Notes under the pieces: generated by a model
Told to the model about the DNA's origin: nothing
The model's input: only the letters and a program-made list of their open reading frames with translations
The model's database searches: none
Translations under genes and position numbers: made by a program
Shown: piece by piece, positions 33,487 through 41,007 of the stretch
Position numbering within the stretch: the first letter of the stretch is position 1
Layout: each line of letters begins with the position of its first letter
NCBI GenBank assembly: GCA_942493305.1
Contig: OW818686.1
Span: 310,001-374,000, forward strand
Length of the DNA stretch: 64,000 bases
Source: UBA7672 sp030824255
GTDB lineage: Bacteria; Pseudomonadota; Alphaproteobacteria; Caulobacterales; Hyphomonadaceae
Direction: 5' to 3'

Positions 33487-33864
33487 ATGATTGCACGCAC
33501 AGCCACACTCGCCCTGCTTCTATCGGCCTGCACGGCGTTGCCCGTCGAACACCCCTCAAGCCCGGATGCCGCCTCGCAGGCGGAATGTGATCTCAAGGTT
33601 GATTTTGCCAGCATCGGCACTGGCATCGACAGCGACGTGCTGCAGAAGGTCGACGCCCTGCTGTCCGGCGACAAAGGTATTGCGGCGGTTGACCGTCAGC
33701 GCTGGGGGCTGGAGGGTGAAGTCACGCTGTGCGCCGACACGCGAACCGACGCCGATGCGGCCCGCCTGTTTGATCAGGTAAAGGCTGTTTTCCCGGCGAC
33801 ATCGGCCAAGCCGCTCAGGGTCGAAACGCGGGCGGGACAGCGCTACCAGCCGCCAGCCAGCTGA
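33487..33864 (+). CDS. small unknown lipoprotein
   Basis: 125 residues with a lipoprotein signal (MIARTATLALLLSAC, Cys 15). The mature part includes ECDLKVDFASIGTGIDSDVLQKVDALLSGDKGIAAVDRQRWGLEGEVTLCADTRTDADAARLFDQVKAVFP. A pair of cysteines could form a disulfide. No family recognised. Confidence 0.62.
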   Translation: MIARTATLALLLSACTALPVEHPSSPDAASQAECDLKVDFASIGTGIDSDVLQKVDALLSGDKGIAAVDRQRWGLEGEVTLCADTRTDADAARLFDQVKAVFPATSAKPLRVETRAGQRYQPPAS

Positions 33865-33968
33865 CCCTGTCGCCGGGGCAGCCCGCTTAATCCACAGCGG
33901 CCATGGACGTGGGCGGCCTGCCCCCCTATTCAGGCGGCGCCTGCAGCCAAAAGGGAATCGCGCCCGCA

Positions 33969-35105
33969 ATGCGCATCATGCTCGTAACGGACGCCTGGGA
34001 CCCGCAGGTGAATGGCGTCGTGCGCACGATGAAACGCGTGATCACCGAGTGCGAAGAGATGGGTCATACGTGGGACATCGTCTCGCCCAACGGCTTCAAG
34101 ACGATCCCCCTCCCCACCTATTCCGAGATCAAGCTGGCGTTCGGCGCCAAGAAGGTCATCGAGGAACGCTTCCTCGAATTCGAGCCTGATGCAGTTCACA
34201 TCGCCACCGAGGGGCCGCTGGGCTGGGCCGCGCGCGCCGTCTGCCTGCGTCTCAAATTTCCCTATACGACCGCCTACCACACGCGCTTTCCCGAATATGT
34301 TGCGGCGCGTTTCTTCTTCCTGCCCACCTGGATGGGCTACATGTATGTCCGCGAGTTCCACAAATACTCCGGTCGCGTGATGGTCGCGACCGCTTCCATG
34401 CGGGACGAGCTGGCGGCGCAGAAGTTCAAGAACATCATTCCGTGGTCGCGCGGCGTCGACACCGACCTCTTTCATCCCGCAAAGCGCAAGGAAGATGGCG
34501 GACCCTTCAAGGGTATGGCGCGCCCGATCTGGCTCAATGTCGGTCGTGTCGCGGTCGAGAAAAACATCTCGGCTTTTGTCGAGACAGACCTTCCCGGCAC
34601 CAAAGTTGTTGTCGGTGACGGGCCACAGCTGGAGACGCTGAAGGAGAAGCACAAGGATGTGCACTTCCTTGGCGTGAAGCAGGGCGAAGAACTGGCAGCG
34701 TGCTTCGCCAACGCGGACTGCTTCGTCTTTCCGAGCCTGACCGATACGTTCGGGCTTGTGATCCTGGAAGCAATGGCGGCGGGAACGCCGGTAGCAGGCT
34801 TCAACGTGCCGGGTCCGCGCGACCTGATCCCGGGGTCAGGCGCAGGTGCGGTGAACAACGACCTGAAGATTGCATGTGAGGAAGCGATTCAGTGCTCGCG
34901 CGAGCAATCGCGCGCCTATGCCGAGACCTATTCCTGGCGTGCCTGCGCCGAACAGTTCATCAACAACCTTGAACCCTTGCCAGTGCCGGAACGGCGGCGC
35001 TTCTGGAAGCGGCTGGCCAAGCTTCGACATGCCCTTCGCCTTCGCCGCCGGAAGCCGACGCCCGAAACAGAAGCCGCCAAGGCGGCCGAGACCAAGGGCA
35101 AGTAA
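33969..35105 (+). CDS. GT4-family glycosyltransferase (GT-B fold)
   Basis: About 378 residues. The N-terminal acceptor domain starts MRIMLVTDAWDPQVNGVVRT and includes HIATEGPLGWAAR and YTTAYHTRFPEYVA. The donor domain has LNVGRVAVEKNI, VVVGDGPQLETL and the nucleotide-sugar motif SLTDTFGLVILEAMAAG with two glutamates seven residues apart. It resembles the MgtA/PimB-like glycosyltransferases that modify membrane lipids, and a glycolipid acceptor is a reasonable but unproven guess. The start at 33969 removes a non-coding extension. The C-terminal tail is very basic. Confidence 0.88.
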   Translation: MRIMLVTDAWDPQVNGVVRTMKRVITECEEMGHTWDIVSPNGFKTIPLPTYSEIKLAFGAKKVIEERFLEFEPDAVHIATEGPLGWAARAVCLRLKFPYTTAYHTRFPEYVAARFFFLPTWMGYMYVREFHKYSGRVMVATASMRDELAAQKFKNIIPWSRGVDTDLFHPAKRKEDGGPFKGMARPIWLNVGRVAVEKNISAFVETDLPGTKVVVGDGPQLETLKEKHKDVHFLGVKQGEELAACFANADCFVFPSLTDTFGLVILEAMAAGTPVAGFNVPGPRDLIPGSGAGAVNNDLKIACEEAIQCSREQSRAYAETYSWRACAEQFINNLEPLPVPERRRFWKRLAKLRHALRLRRRKPTPETEAAKAAETKGK

Positions 35106-35231
35106 GCGTCAGCTCTCCGGTAGCACCATCGGCGCACCTTGTTTTTAGCCCGGAAAACAAAGCGAAACTCGCGCTACGCGAGGCTTGGCTTATTCTTCGA
35201 AACCTCTTTGGTTTGGCCGCGTTGTAAACGC

Positions 35232-35639
35232 ATGGCTGGTTCATACACTCTTAACAACACCGAGTTCGCGTCTCACGCCGCACTAAGCGACGTTACAGCT
35301 GCGCGACTGGCTCCGAAGCGGCGCAAGCGCAAGATAGCAGCAGGGATCGCGATCGCTGCAGGCCTTTGTCTTGCGGTCACACCGGTCGCCGTCACTGCGA
35401 TTCTGCCGGATCGCTCAGGCCCTGCTGTGGAAGTCGATAGCGCGATCATGGATTTCAAACGTGATGGTGATGCGATCAGCATGGAATTGTTCGCGACCGA
35501 CGATGGGCAGCGTGTCTACGTCGAAGACGCAAGCAACAACATTTTCGAAATTCCGGTGTCGCCGGGCCAGACGCGCGTTACCGCCGAGTTGCCAGCCAGC
35601 TTCGCCACCTCTGACTCGCTGACGTTGCGCGTCCACTAG
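35232..35639 (+). CDS. unknown membrane-anchored protein
   Basis: About 135 residues: a basic N-terminal region (RLAPKRRKRK), one transmembrane helix (IAAGIAIAAGLCLAVTPVAVTAIL) and a short periplasmic domain (VDSAIMDFKRDGDAISMELFATDDGQRVYVEDASNNIFEIPVSPGQTRVTAEL). No family recognised. The last 16 bases including the stop codon are nearly repeated 20 bases later. A bidirectional terminator follows. Confidence 0.6.
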   Translation: MAGSYTLNNTEFASHAALSDVTAARLAPKRRKRKIAAGIAIAAGLCLAVTPVAVTAILPDRSGPAVEVDSAIMDFKRDGDAISMELFATDDGQRVYVEDASNNIFEIPVSPGQTRVTAELPASFATSDSLTLRVH

Positions 35640-35659
35640 ATAAGTTGCGCGTCCAGTAG
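35624..35659 (+). repeat. short tandem repeat across a stop codon
   Basis: GTTGCGCGTCCACTAG (35624-35639) is followed after 4 bases by GTTGCGCGTCCAGTAG (35644-35659), 15 of 16 identical with a 20-base period. The second copy lies just outside the coding region and has its own TAG, as left by a small duplication at the gene's end. Confidence 0.8.
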
Positions 35660-35676
35660 CGAACAGGTTCCAGATA

Positions 35677-35718
35677 AAAGCCCTCATCCTGTCGATCAGG
35701 ACGAGGGCTTTGTCATTT
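35677..35718. terminator. bidirectional intrinsic terminator
   Basis: AAAGCCCTC (35677-35685) pairs with GAGGGCTTT (35703-35711), with an inner CCTG/CAGG stem. It is followed on the plus strand by GTCATTTT and preceded on the other side by A-rich sequence, so it can serve both the 35232 gene and the converging M16 peptidase gene. Confidence 0.85.
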
Positions 35719-35723
35719 TCGAC

Positions 35724-38549
35724 CTACTGCACTGGCTCGCCGTTTGCATCGACGATGTGAACGTCGCCGAAATTCAGCTCGCGCACGCCCTTCTCGATCT
35801 TGGCGCGGTCGCCAACGATAACCCAGATCTGGTTCTGGTCGGGGATCAATTGCTTCGCCATCGCCTGAACATCCGCGGGGGCTACGGCACGATAGGCATC
35901 GGCGTAACGTTCCCAGTAGTCGGCCGGCAGCCCCACCCGCTCGATCTCGACCAGAGAGTTGATCACCGCGTTGGACGTTTCCCAACGGCTTCCCATGCCC
36001 AGCAGCGTGTTGGTGCGCTGCGTGTTGAGCTCGGCAGGCGTCGGCGGACGACGACCGACAACATCATTAAGCTCCTTGCGGATCTCCGAAAGCGAGGCCT
36101 TGGTCTGGTCTGTCTGCACCGCGACATTGATCAGGAAGGAGCGCGGGCCTTTCGTGCCGGAGTTGGTGAGGAAGGAAGACGCGCCATAGGACCAGCCCTT
36201 GTCCTCACGCAGGTTCATGTTGAGCCGGCTGGTGAAATTCCCGCCGAACAGTGAGTTGAAGGCGGAGACAGACGTATCCTTCGACGGATCGCGCGGCGGC
36301 TGCACCGAGCCAACAAGAATGGTCGACTGCTGCGAGTTCGGACGATCCACGATGTAAACCGACGGCTTGGCCTGGCGCGGTACGGCGGCCGTTACGGCGC
36401 GCTGGTTCGGCGCGTTGGTCCAGCCGGCGAGCGCCGCTTCCAGCTTGGGCGTGATCTCCGCCAGCGTGGTGTCTCCCACGACATAGATCGTCGCGTTGTT
36501 GGGTCCGTACCAAGCCTTGTGGAAGGCCGCAGCGTCGGCCGGCGTCAGCGCGTTGAGTTCGGTCGAGGTCAGCAGGCGACCATAGGGATGGTCATCGCCC
36601 CACAGAACACGCGACATGACACGCTGGCCAAGCTGTCCCGGATTGCGAAGCTGCGCTTCGAGGCTTTGCACGGTTTGTGACTGGATGCGCTTGAAGTCCG
36701 TTTCGTTGAAGGCGGGGTTGCGCAGCACGTCCGCCCAGATCGCCATGACCTGATCGAGCGTGGGCGTGAGGGCGGAGAATTCGACATTTGAGGTTTCGCC
36801 GCCGCCGCTTGCGCCGACATACGCGCCAAGACGATCCACCTGATCGGCGATGTCGAGAGCGGAGCGTGTCGTCGTGCCCTCGTCCAGCATGTTGGCGGTG
36901 ACGCCCGACAGGCCGTCCTTCATCGTGCCGAGATCAGCGGGATAGCCGGTATCGAGCACCATGGAGACGGTCACCTGCGGCACGTCGTGACGCTCGGCGA
37001 GAATGACCTTCACGCCATTGGTCAGCGTGGCGGTCTCGAACTTCGGAAAGACCGCTTCGGCGACGGGACCAGGCTCAGGCATTTTCGAGCGATCGACCTT
37101 GGCGCCGGTGGCGGCTGGATCGCCAAAAGGCAAGACGCTGAGTGTGTAGGAACCGCGTGTGAGCCAGGACTGCGCTGCCGTGCGGACAGTTGCCGGGGTC
37201 GCAGCTTCGAGGCGCTTGTTGGATGCTTTCCATGCGTCTGGGTCGCCAAGGAAGGTTTCCCACGTGGCGAGCATGCTGGCCTTGGCCGGCGCGCTTTCGA
37301 GCGCGCGGACGCTGCCAGAGACAACCTGCACGATGTTCTTGTCGATCTCGGCCTGGGTTGGGCCGCTCTGCAGAACCTTCGCCAGTTCCTCATCAATCGC
37401 AGCCTCGATCTTCGCGAGATCGGCATCGGGCTTGGCCGTGACGACGACCATGAACTGTCCGGCAATCTCGCTCTGCGAATTCGAGACGGAAACGCTCACG
37501 GCGACCTGCTCATCATGGACGAGGCGCTTGGTGAGGCGGGCGTTCTTGTCGCCGCCGAGTGCAGCAGCAATATGGTCGAGTTGCTCGCCATCATGGTGAC
37601 CGAGTTCGGGCGCGGACCAGACTTTATAGATGCGCGGCTGGGCGACGCGATCATACATCACCTCGCGCTGGTTAGCGGCGAGCGTCGGCACCCAGGATTT
37701 CTGCTGCGAGACAGGCGGGCCCGGCGGTATCTCACCGAAATACTGCTCCACCTTCGCCTTGGCTTCTTCCGGCTTGATGTCGCCCGCGATCACAAGCACG
37801 GCGTTGGACGGGCCATACCAGGTGCGGAACCAGTCCTGCACATCCTGCAGCGAAGCGGCGGAGAGGTCTTCCATCGAACCTATGACGGAGTGACCATAGG
37901 GATGCTCTTCCGGATAGGTGGCGGCGATTATGCGGTTCCACACTTGGCCGTAGGGTTGGTTCTCGCCCTGGCGCTTCTCGTTCTTCACGACATCGCGCTG
38001 CTCATCGAGCTTGGCCTGGTCAATGGCGCCGAGCAGATGGCCCATGCGATCGGACTCGAGCCAGAGGATGGAATCGAGCGCTTCCTTCGGGACTGTCTGG
38101 TAGTAGTTGGTGCGGTCCGTGCTGGTGGTGCCGTTCTGGTTGGTGGCGCCGATCTTCTGCGTCGCCTTGAAGAAGTCGTCGTTGAAATTTTCCGACCCGT
38201 TGTACATCAGGTGTTCGAACAGGTGAGCGAAGCCGGAGCGGCCTTTCGGCTCGTTCTTCGAGCCGACGTGATACCAGAGATGGAAAGTGACGGTCGGCGT
38301 CTTGGTGTCTTCGTGGACGATCAGCGTGAGACCATTGTCGAGCACGTATTTGGTGTAGGGGATGTCCCACTCCAGCGCAGCGATCTTCGCGACAGCAGGA
38401 TCACGCGTGTAGGCGGTTTCAGCCGGAGCGGCCGCGGGAACCATGGGGGCGGCGTAAGTCTGCGACGTCTGGCCTCCGCTCGCGCAGCCCGATGTAGCGA
38501 GGAGCGCCGCCAGTGCGCCGCCGAGTTTCAGCATGGTCTTGGTAGACAT
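35724..38549 (-). CDS. M16-family zinc peptidase (insulinase/pitrilysin type), lipoprotein
   Basis: 941 residues with two M16 halves fused. The signal region ends LLATSGC (possible lipid-attached Cys 22). The inverted zinc motif HLFEH lies at residues 109-113, in GRSGFAHLFEHLMYNGSENF. The second, non-catalytic half contains DGLSGVTANMLDEGT and RPNSQQSTILVGS. Enzymes of this type degrade peptides in the periplasm. Divergently placed to nothing; the deaminase upstream is on the same strand 117 bases away. Confidence 0.93.
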   Translation of the reverse strand: MSTKTMLKLGGALAALLATSGCASGGQTSQTYAAPMVPAAAPAETAYTRDPAVAKIAALEWDIPYTKYVLDNGLTLIVHEDTKTPTVTFHLWYHVGSKNEPKGRSGFAHLFEHLMYNGSENFNDDFFKATQKIGATNQNGTTSTDRTNYYQTVPKEALDSILWLESDRMGHLLGAIDQAKLDEQRDVVKNEKRQGENQPYGQVWNRIIAATYPEEHPYGHSVIGSMEDLSAASLQDVQDWFRTWYGPSNAVLVIAGDIKPEEAKAKVEQYFGEIPPGPPVSQQKSWVPTLAANQREVMYDRVAQPRIYKVWSAPELGHHDGEQLDHIAAALGGDKNARLTKRLVHDEQVAVSVSVSNSQSEIAGQFMVVVTAKPDADLAKIEAAIDEELAKVLQSGPTQAEIDKNIVQVVSGSVRALESAPAKASMLATWETFLGDPDAWKASNKRLEAATPATVRTAAQSWLTRGSYTLSVLPFGDPAATGAKVDRSKMPEPGPVAEAVFPKFETATLTNGVKVILAERHDVPQVTVSMVLDTGYPADLGTMKDGLSGVTANMLDEGTTTRSALDIADQVDRLGAYVGASGGGETSNVEFSALTPTLDQVMAIWADVLRNPAFNETDFKRIQSQTVQSLEAQLRNPGQLGQRVMSRVLWGDDHPYGRLLTSTELNALTPADAAAFHKAWYGPNNATIYVVGDTTLAEITPKLEAALAGWTNAPNQRAVTAAVPRQAKPSVYIVDRPNSQQSTILVGSVQPPRDPSKDTSVSAFNSLFGGNFTSRLNMNLREDKGWSYGASSFLTNSGTKGPRSFLINVAVQTDQTKASLSEIRKELNDVVGRRPPTPAELNTQRTNTLLGMGSRWETSNAVINSLVEIERVGLPADYWERYADAYRAVAPADVQAMAKQLIPDQNQIWVIVGDRAKIEKGVRELNFGDVHIVDANGEPVQ

Positions 38550-38666
38550 CAGTTACCTCAGGAAAGCTTGCCTGTTCAGTGTAAGGCGCACTTATCGAGA
38601 AGCAATAAAGAACTACCCTTTGGCGCCTTGCCGGAGGGCGACATCGCTGTCGCGCCGCCAGCGCGC

Positions 38667-39224
38667 TCAGCTTGCGGGGCCGTAAATCACGCCGCCCTGC
38701 TCGGCATACTGACGCAACACGGCCGCGCCTTCTGTCCGCAGGAAACCATCGTCAAACACCACACCGCGCATGGACATTTCGGCGCGCAGTTCCGATGTGC
38801 CCGAGCCTTCGCTGAAGCCGACCGCTTCGGCGTCGGCCTTGGTGGCGGCGGACACAACCCGGCGAACCTGCGCCCAGTGCGCGGCGCCGAGGCACATGAT
38901 GCAGGGCTCGCAGGAGGTGAACAGCGTCACGTCCCCCGCCAGCCTCCCCGCCGCCATCGTCAGCGCCACCGTCTCGGCGTGCAATACCGGATTGCCCGTC
39001 GCCTGGGCCAGGTTCACGCCCACGCCGATCACCTCGCCCGTGGCGTTGTCCCGCACGCACGCGCCGAACGGACCGCCCGTCCCGCGCGCGACATTTTCGC
39101 TCGCCGCGAGGATCGCAAGCTGCATGCACGCCGCGTCGCTCACCGGCGCCGCCGGCAACGATAAAACCGCCAGCCAGTCCGGCAGCCGGATCTCGACGCC
39201 TGTCACGAACCGGGACTCGGCCAT
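38667..39224 (-). CDS. nucleoside/purine deaminase (CDA fold, guanine deaminase-like)
   Basis: 185 residues. Zinc-binding motifs of the deaminase superfamily are present: LHAETVAL (His 82, Glu 84) and SCEPCIMCLGAAHWAQV (Cys 108, Cys 111). The GGPFGACVRD segment and the AAHWA tail after the cysteines resemble guanine deaminases and free-base or nucleoside deaminases more than the tRNA deaminase TadA. The substrate is an inference. Confidence 0.83.
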   Translation of the reverse strand: MAESRFVTGVEIRLPDWLAVLSLPAAPVSDAACMQLAILAASENVARGTGGPFGACVRDNATGEVIGVGVNLAQATGNPVLHAETVALTMAAGRLAGDVTLFTSCEPCIMCLGAAHWAQVRRVVSAATKADAEAVGFSEGSGTSELRAEMSMRGVVFDDGFLRTEGAAVLRQYAEQGGVIYGPAS

Positions 39225-39295
39225 GCTGAAACTCCTTAGACCTTATCCAATAACGCGAATCGTCTCGCGCCAATCCAGATCGTTCCGCCGGGCGC

Positions 39296-39336
39296 GGCTG
39301 TCACATGACAGCCCTCACGCGCGCGCCACCTACTAA
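39296..39336 (+). promoter_or_regulatory. candidate promoter with perfect palindromic operator before the odc leader
   Basis: GGCTGTCAcaTGACAGCC (39296-39313) is a perfect 8+8 palindrome with a 2-base spacer. TGACAG inside it can act as -35, followed after 18 bases by TACTAA (39331-39336) as -10. A regulator binding the palindrome would overlap the -35. It lies between the deaminase and the decarboxylase leader, so it could also act on the divergent gene. Confidence 0.55.
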
Positions 39337-39407
39337 TTGTGCCCGAATATGAACAGTTGTTGGCAACCCACTGAGAGGGCGAAAGATTTTATTTACATGG
39401 GGAATCT

Positions 39408-39461
39408 ATGGACCTATATACATCGCGCCGGCGGACATCGGCTCGAGGCTCTGCGCCTTGA
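39408..39461 (+). CDS. putative Arg-rich leader peptide of odc (17 residues)
   Basis: ATG at 39408 with GGGGA four bases upstream opens a 17-codon frame, MDLYTSRRRTSARGSAP, ending at TGA 39459-39461. Codons 7-9 are CGC CGG CGG, three arginines in a row, with another at 13. The stop lies 26 bases before the first hairpin of the leader. In enterobacteria the leader peptide SpeFL senses ornithine by stalling the ribosome and has an Arg pair. The sequence here differs, so a similar role is inferred from layout only. Confidence 0.45.
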   Translation: MDLYTSRRRTSARGSAP

Positions 39462-39629
39462 TTCCACGTGGCGTCTGAACTTCCCAAGGGTCTCCATTGA
39501 AAGAGACCCGCTCCTCAAAAGAGGAGCTCCTCGACAAGAGGTGGGGTTTGGATGACGTGTGCGGGTTGAGAGGCAGACTTAACGAGTTGAAAGCCCGTAC
39601 TAACGCCGGATTGGGTTCAACAATCTATC

Positions 39630-39667
39630 AGGGGTGTACGTGAATTGCTCACGTTTCATACGCCCCT
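39630..39667 (+). promoter_or_regulatory. hairpin sequestering the RBS and TTG start of odc
   Basis: AGGGGTGTA (39630-39638) pairs along its whole length with TACGCCCCT (39659-39667, one G-U). Stacked on it CGTGA (39639-39643) pairs with TCACG (39649-39653), leaving the loop ATTGC that contains the TTG start at 39645. The GGGG Shine-Dalgarno is thus fully paired in the off state, and translation should need an upstream event to open the stem. Confidence 0.72.
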
Positions 39668-40862
39668 GGACCTGGTCCGGGAACGACTCCCAGAAAAGCC
39701 GGTTGCATGCGTGCGACCGGAACGGGTGTCTATAGCGGCTTCATGGTTCAGGGATAACTTTCCGGGCGAAGTTCTTTACGCAGTAAAGGCGAACCCTTCA
39801 CCGTGGGCGCTCGACGCGATGTACGCGACGGGCCTCCGCTGGTTCGACGTCGCTTCGGAAGAAGAGATCAAGCTCGTCGCCTCCCGTTATCCGGATGCGA
39901 AGATGGCGTTCATGCACCCCGTGAAATCGCGCAAGGCGATCGAGCGGGCTTACTTCGAGCATGGTGTCCGCGTCTTCTCGCTGGATTGCGAAGCCGAGCT
40001 GGAAAAGATCGTCGCCGCCACACAGCGCGCTGATGACCTCACGCTGGTCGTCCGTCTCGCCGTGAACAATGCGGACGCGATGTACGCGCTGTCGAACAAG
40101 TTCGGCGTCTCGGAGGAGAATGCTCCCGCCCTGCTGCGCAAGGCGCGCGGCTTTGCGGACAATCTCGGCGTCTCCTTCCACGTCGGTTCGCAGTGCATGA
40201 ACCCCTCGGCCTATCGCGACGCGATGGAGCTGGCCTCGCGGATCATCCGTGAAGCGGGCGTCATCCTCGATGTCGTTGATGTGGGCGGCGGCTTCCCGTC
40301 GGCCTACCCGGGCATGACGCCTCCCGACCTTGAGCTCTACGTCAAGGTCATCAAGGAGGTGTTCGAGGAAATGCCGGTCGCGATGAACGCCCAGCTGTGG
40401 TGCGAACCCGGCCGCGCGCTTGTCGCCGAGTCGAGCTCCATCCTTGCCCGCGTCGAGCTGGTGAAGGACGGTGCGCTGCACATCAACGATGGCAGCTACG
40501 GCAACCTGTTCGACGCTGCGCACTGCAAGTGGCCCTTCCCCGTGAAGGCTCACCGCCCCGACGGCGAATTCGAAGGCGAGACCCACGGCTTCAAGCTGTA
40601 CGGCCCCACCTGCGACTCGCTGGATGCGATGGAAGGACCCTTCGTCCTCCCCGCCGACATCCGCGAAGGCGACTACATCGAGATCGGCATGCTCGGCGCC
40701 TATGGCGTCGCCATGCAGACGCGGTTCAACGGCTTTGGCGAGACCGAAACCATCGGTGTGCGCGACCTGCCCTGGACCTCGATGTACGGCCCGCTCGTCG
40801 TCGAGAAACCCGCGCGCCGCGTCGGCCGCAAGGCTCCGCGCCGTCTGAAGGTCGTGCAGTAG
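39645..40862 (+). CDS. ornithine/lysine decarboxylase, fold type III PLP enzyme
   Basis: Makes putrescine (or cadaverine) from ornithine (or lysine). 405 residues in the alanine-racemase-like fold. The PLP lysine is K48 in VLYAVKANPSP, the SFHVGSQCMNP segment and VVDVGGGFPSAYPG bind the phosphate, CEPGRALVAESS is present, and the catalytic cysteine of the partner subunit is C323 in YGPTCDSLDAM. The start is TTG at 39645; no other start codon is in frame upstream. It lies inside the sequestering hairpin, with GGGG ten bases before it. The neighbouring deoxyhypusine-synthase-like gene supports a polyamine role. Ornithine as main substrate is inferred from family and context. Confidence 0.93.
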   Translation: MLTFHTPLDLVRERLPEKPVACVRPERVSIAASWFRDNFPGEVLYAVKANPSPWALDAMYATGLRWFDVASEEEIKLVASRYPDAKMAFMHPVKSRKAIERAYFEHGVRVFSLDCEAELEKIVAATQRADDLTLVVRLAVNNADAMYALSNKFGVSEENAPALLRKARGFADNLGVSFHVGSQCMNPSAYRDAMELASRIIREAGVILDVVDVGGGFPSAYPGMTPPDLELYVKVIKEVFEEMPVAMNAQLWCEPGRALVAESSSILARVELVKDGALHINDGSYGNLFDAAHCKWPFPVKAHRPDGEFEGETHGFKLYGPTCDSLDAMEGPFVLPADIREGDYIEIGMLGAYGVAMQTRFNGFGETETIGVRDLPWTSMYGPLVVEKPARRVGRKAPRRLKVVQ

Positions 40863-40879
40863 AAAATCTGTAACAAATG

Positions 40880-40920
40880 GAAGCGCGGGCCGAATGAACC
40901 CCGGTCCGCGCTTCTGCTAT
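40880..40920 (+). terminator. hairpin after odc, weak intrinsic terminator
   Basis: GAAGCGCGG (40880-40888) pairs perfectly with CCGCGCTTC (40906-40914); GCC/GGT extend it inside. The downstream run is only TGCTATTTAAAT, so termination may be partial and the next gene may be read through. Confidence 0.65.
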
Positions 40921-41007
40921 TTAAATTCCTCCGCACACTGCTATATCCCCGCCAAACCAGGCTGGCCGTCGCCCTTCTGACGTCCTCTCCTCTGGAGTCA
41001 TTTTGCT

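Larger units (their letters stand above)
39337..39667 (+). ncRNA. structured leader of ornithine decarboxylase (speF-type leader candidate)
   Basis: Long untranslated leader with a short leader ORF (39408-39461) followed by consecutive hairpins: GGGTCTC/GAGACCC (39488-39509), GCTCCTC-AAAA-GAGGAGC (39510-39527), CCTC/GAGG (39529-39541) and GTTGAA..CCC/GGGTTCAAC (39586-39621). The last is a hairpin enclosing the decarboxylase start (39630-39667). A conserved cis-regulatory RNA called speF is known upstream of ornithine decarboxylase genes of alphaproteobacteria (Rfam). Position and architecture fit, but I could not align this copy to the covariance model. Confidence 0.62.

Noticed and set aside
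36987..39164. 725-codon open frame on the plus strand
   Set aside because: Antisense to the M16 peptidase and deaminase genes, whose family motifs are unambiguous on the minus strand; its translation is Arg/Gly-rich with no domain.
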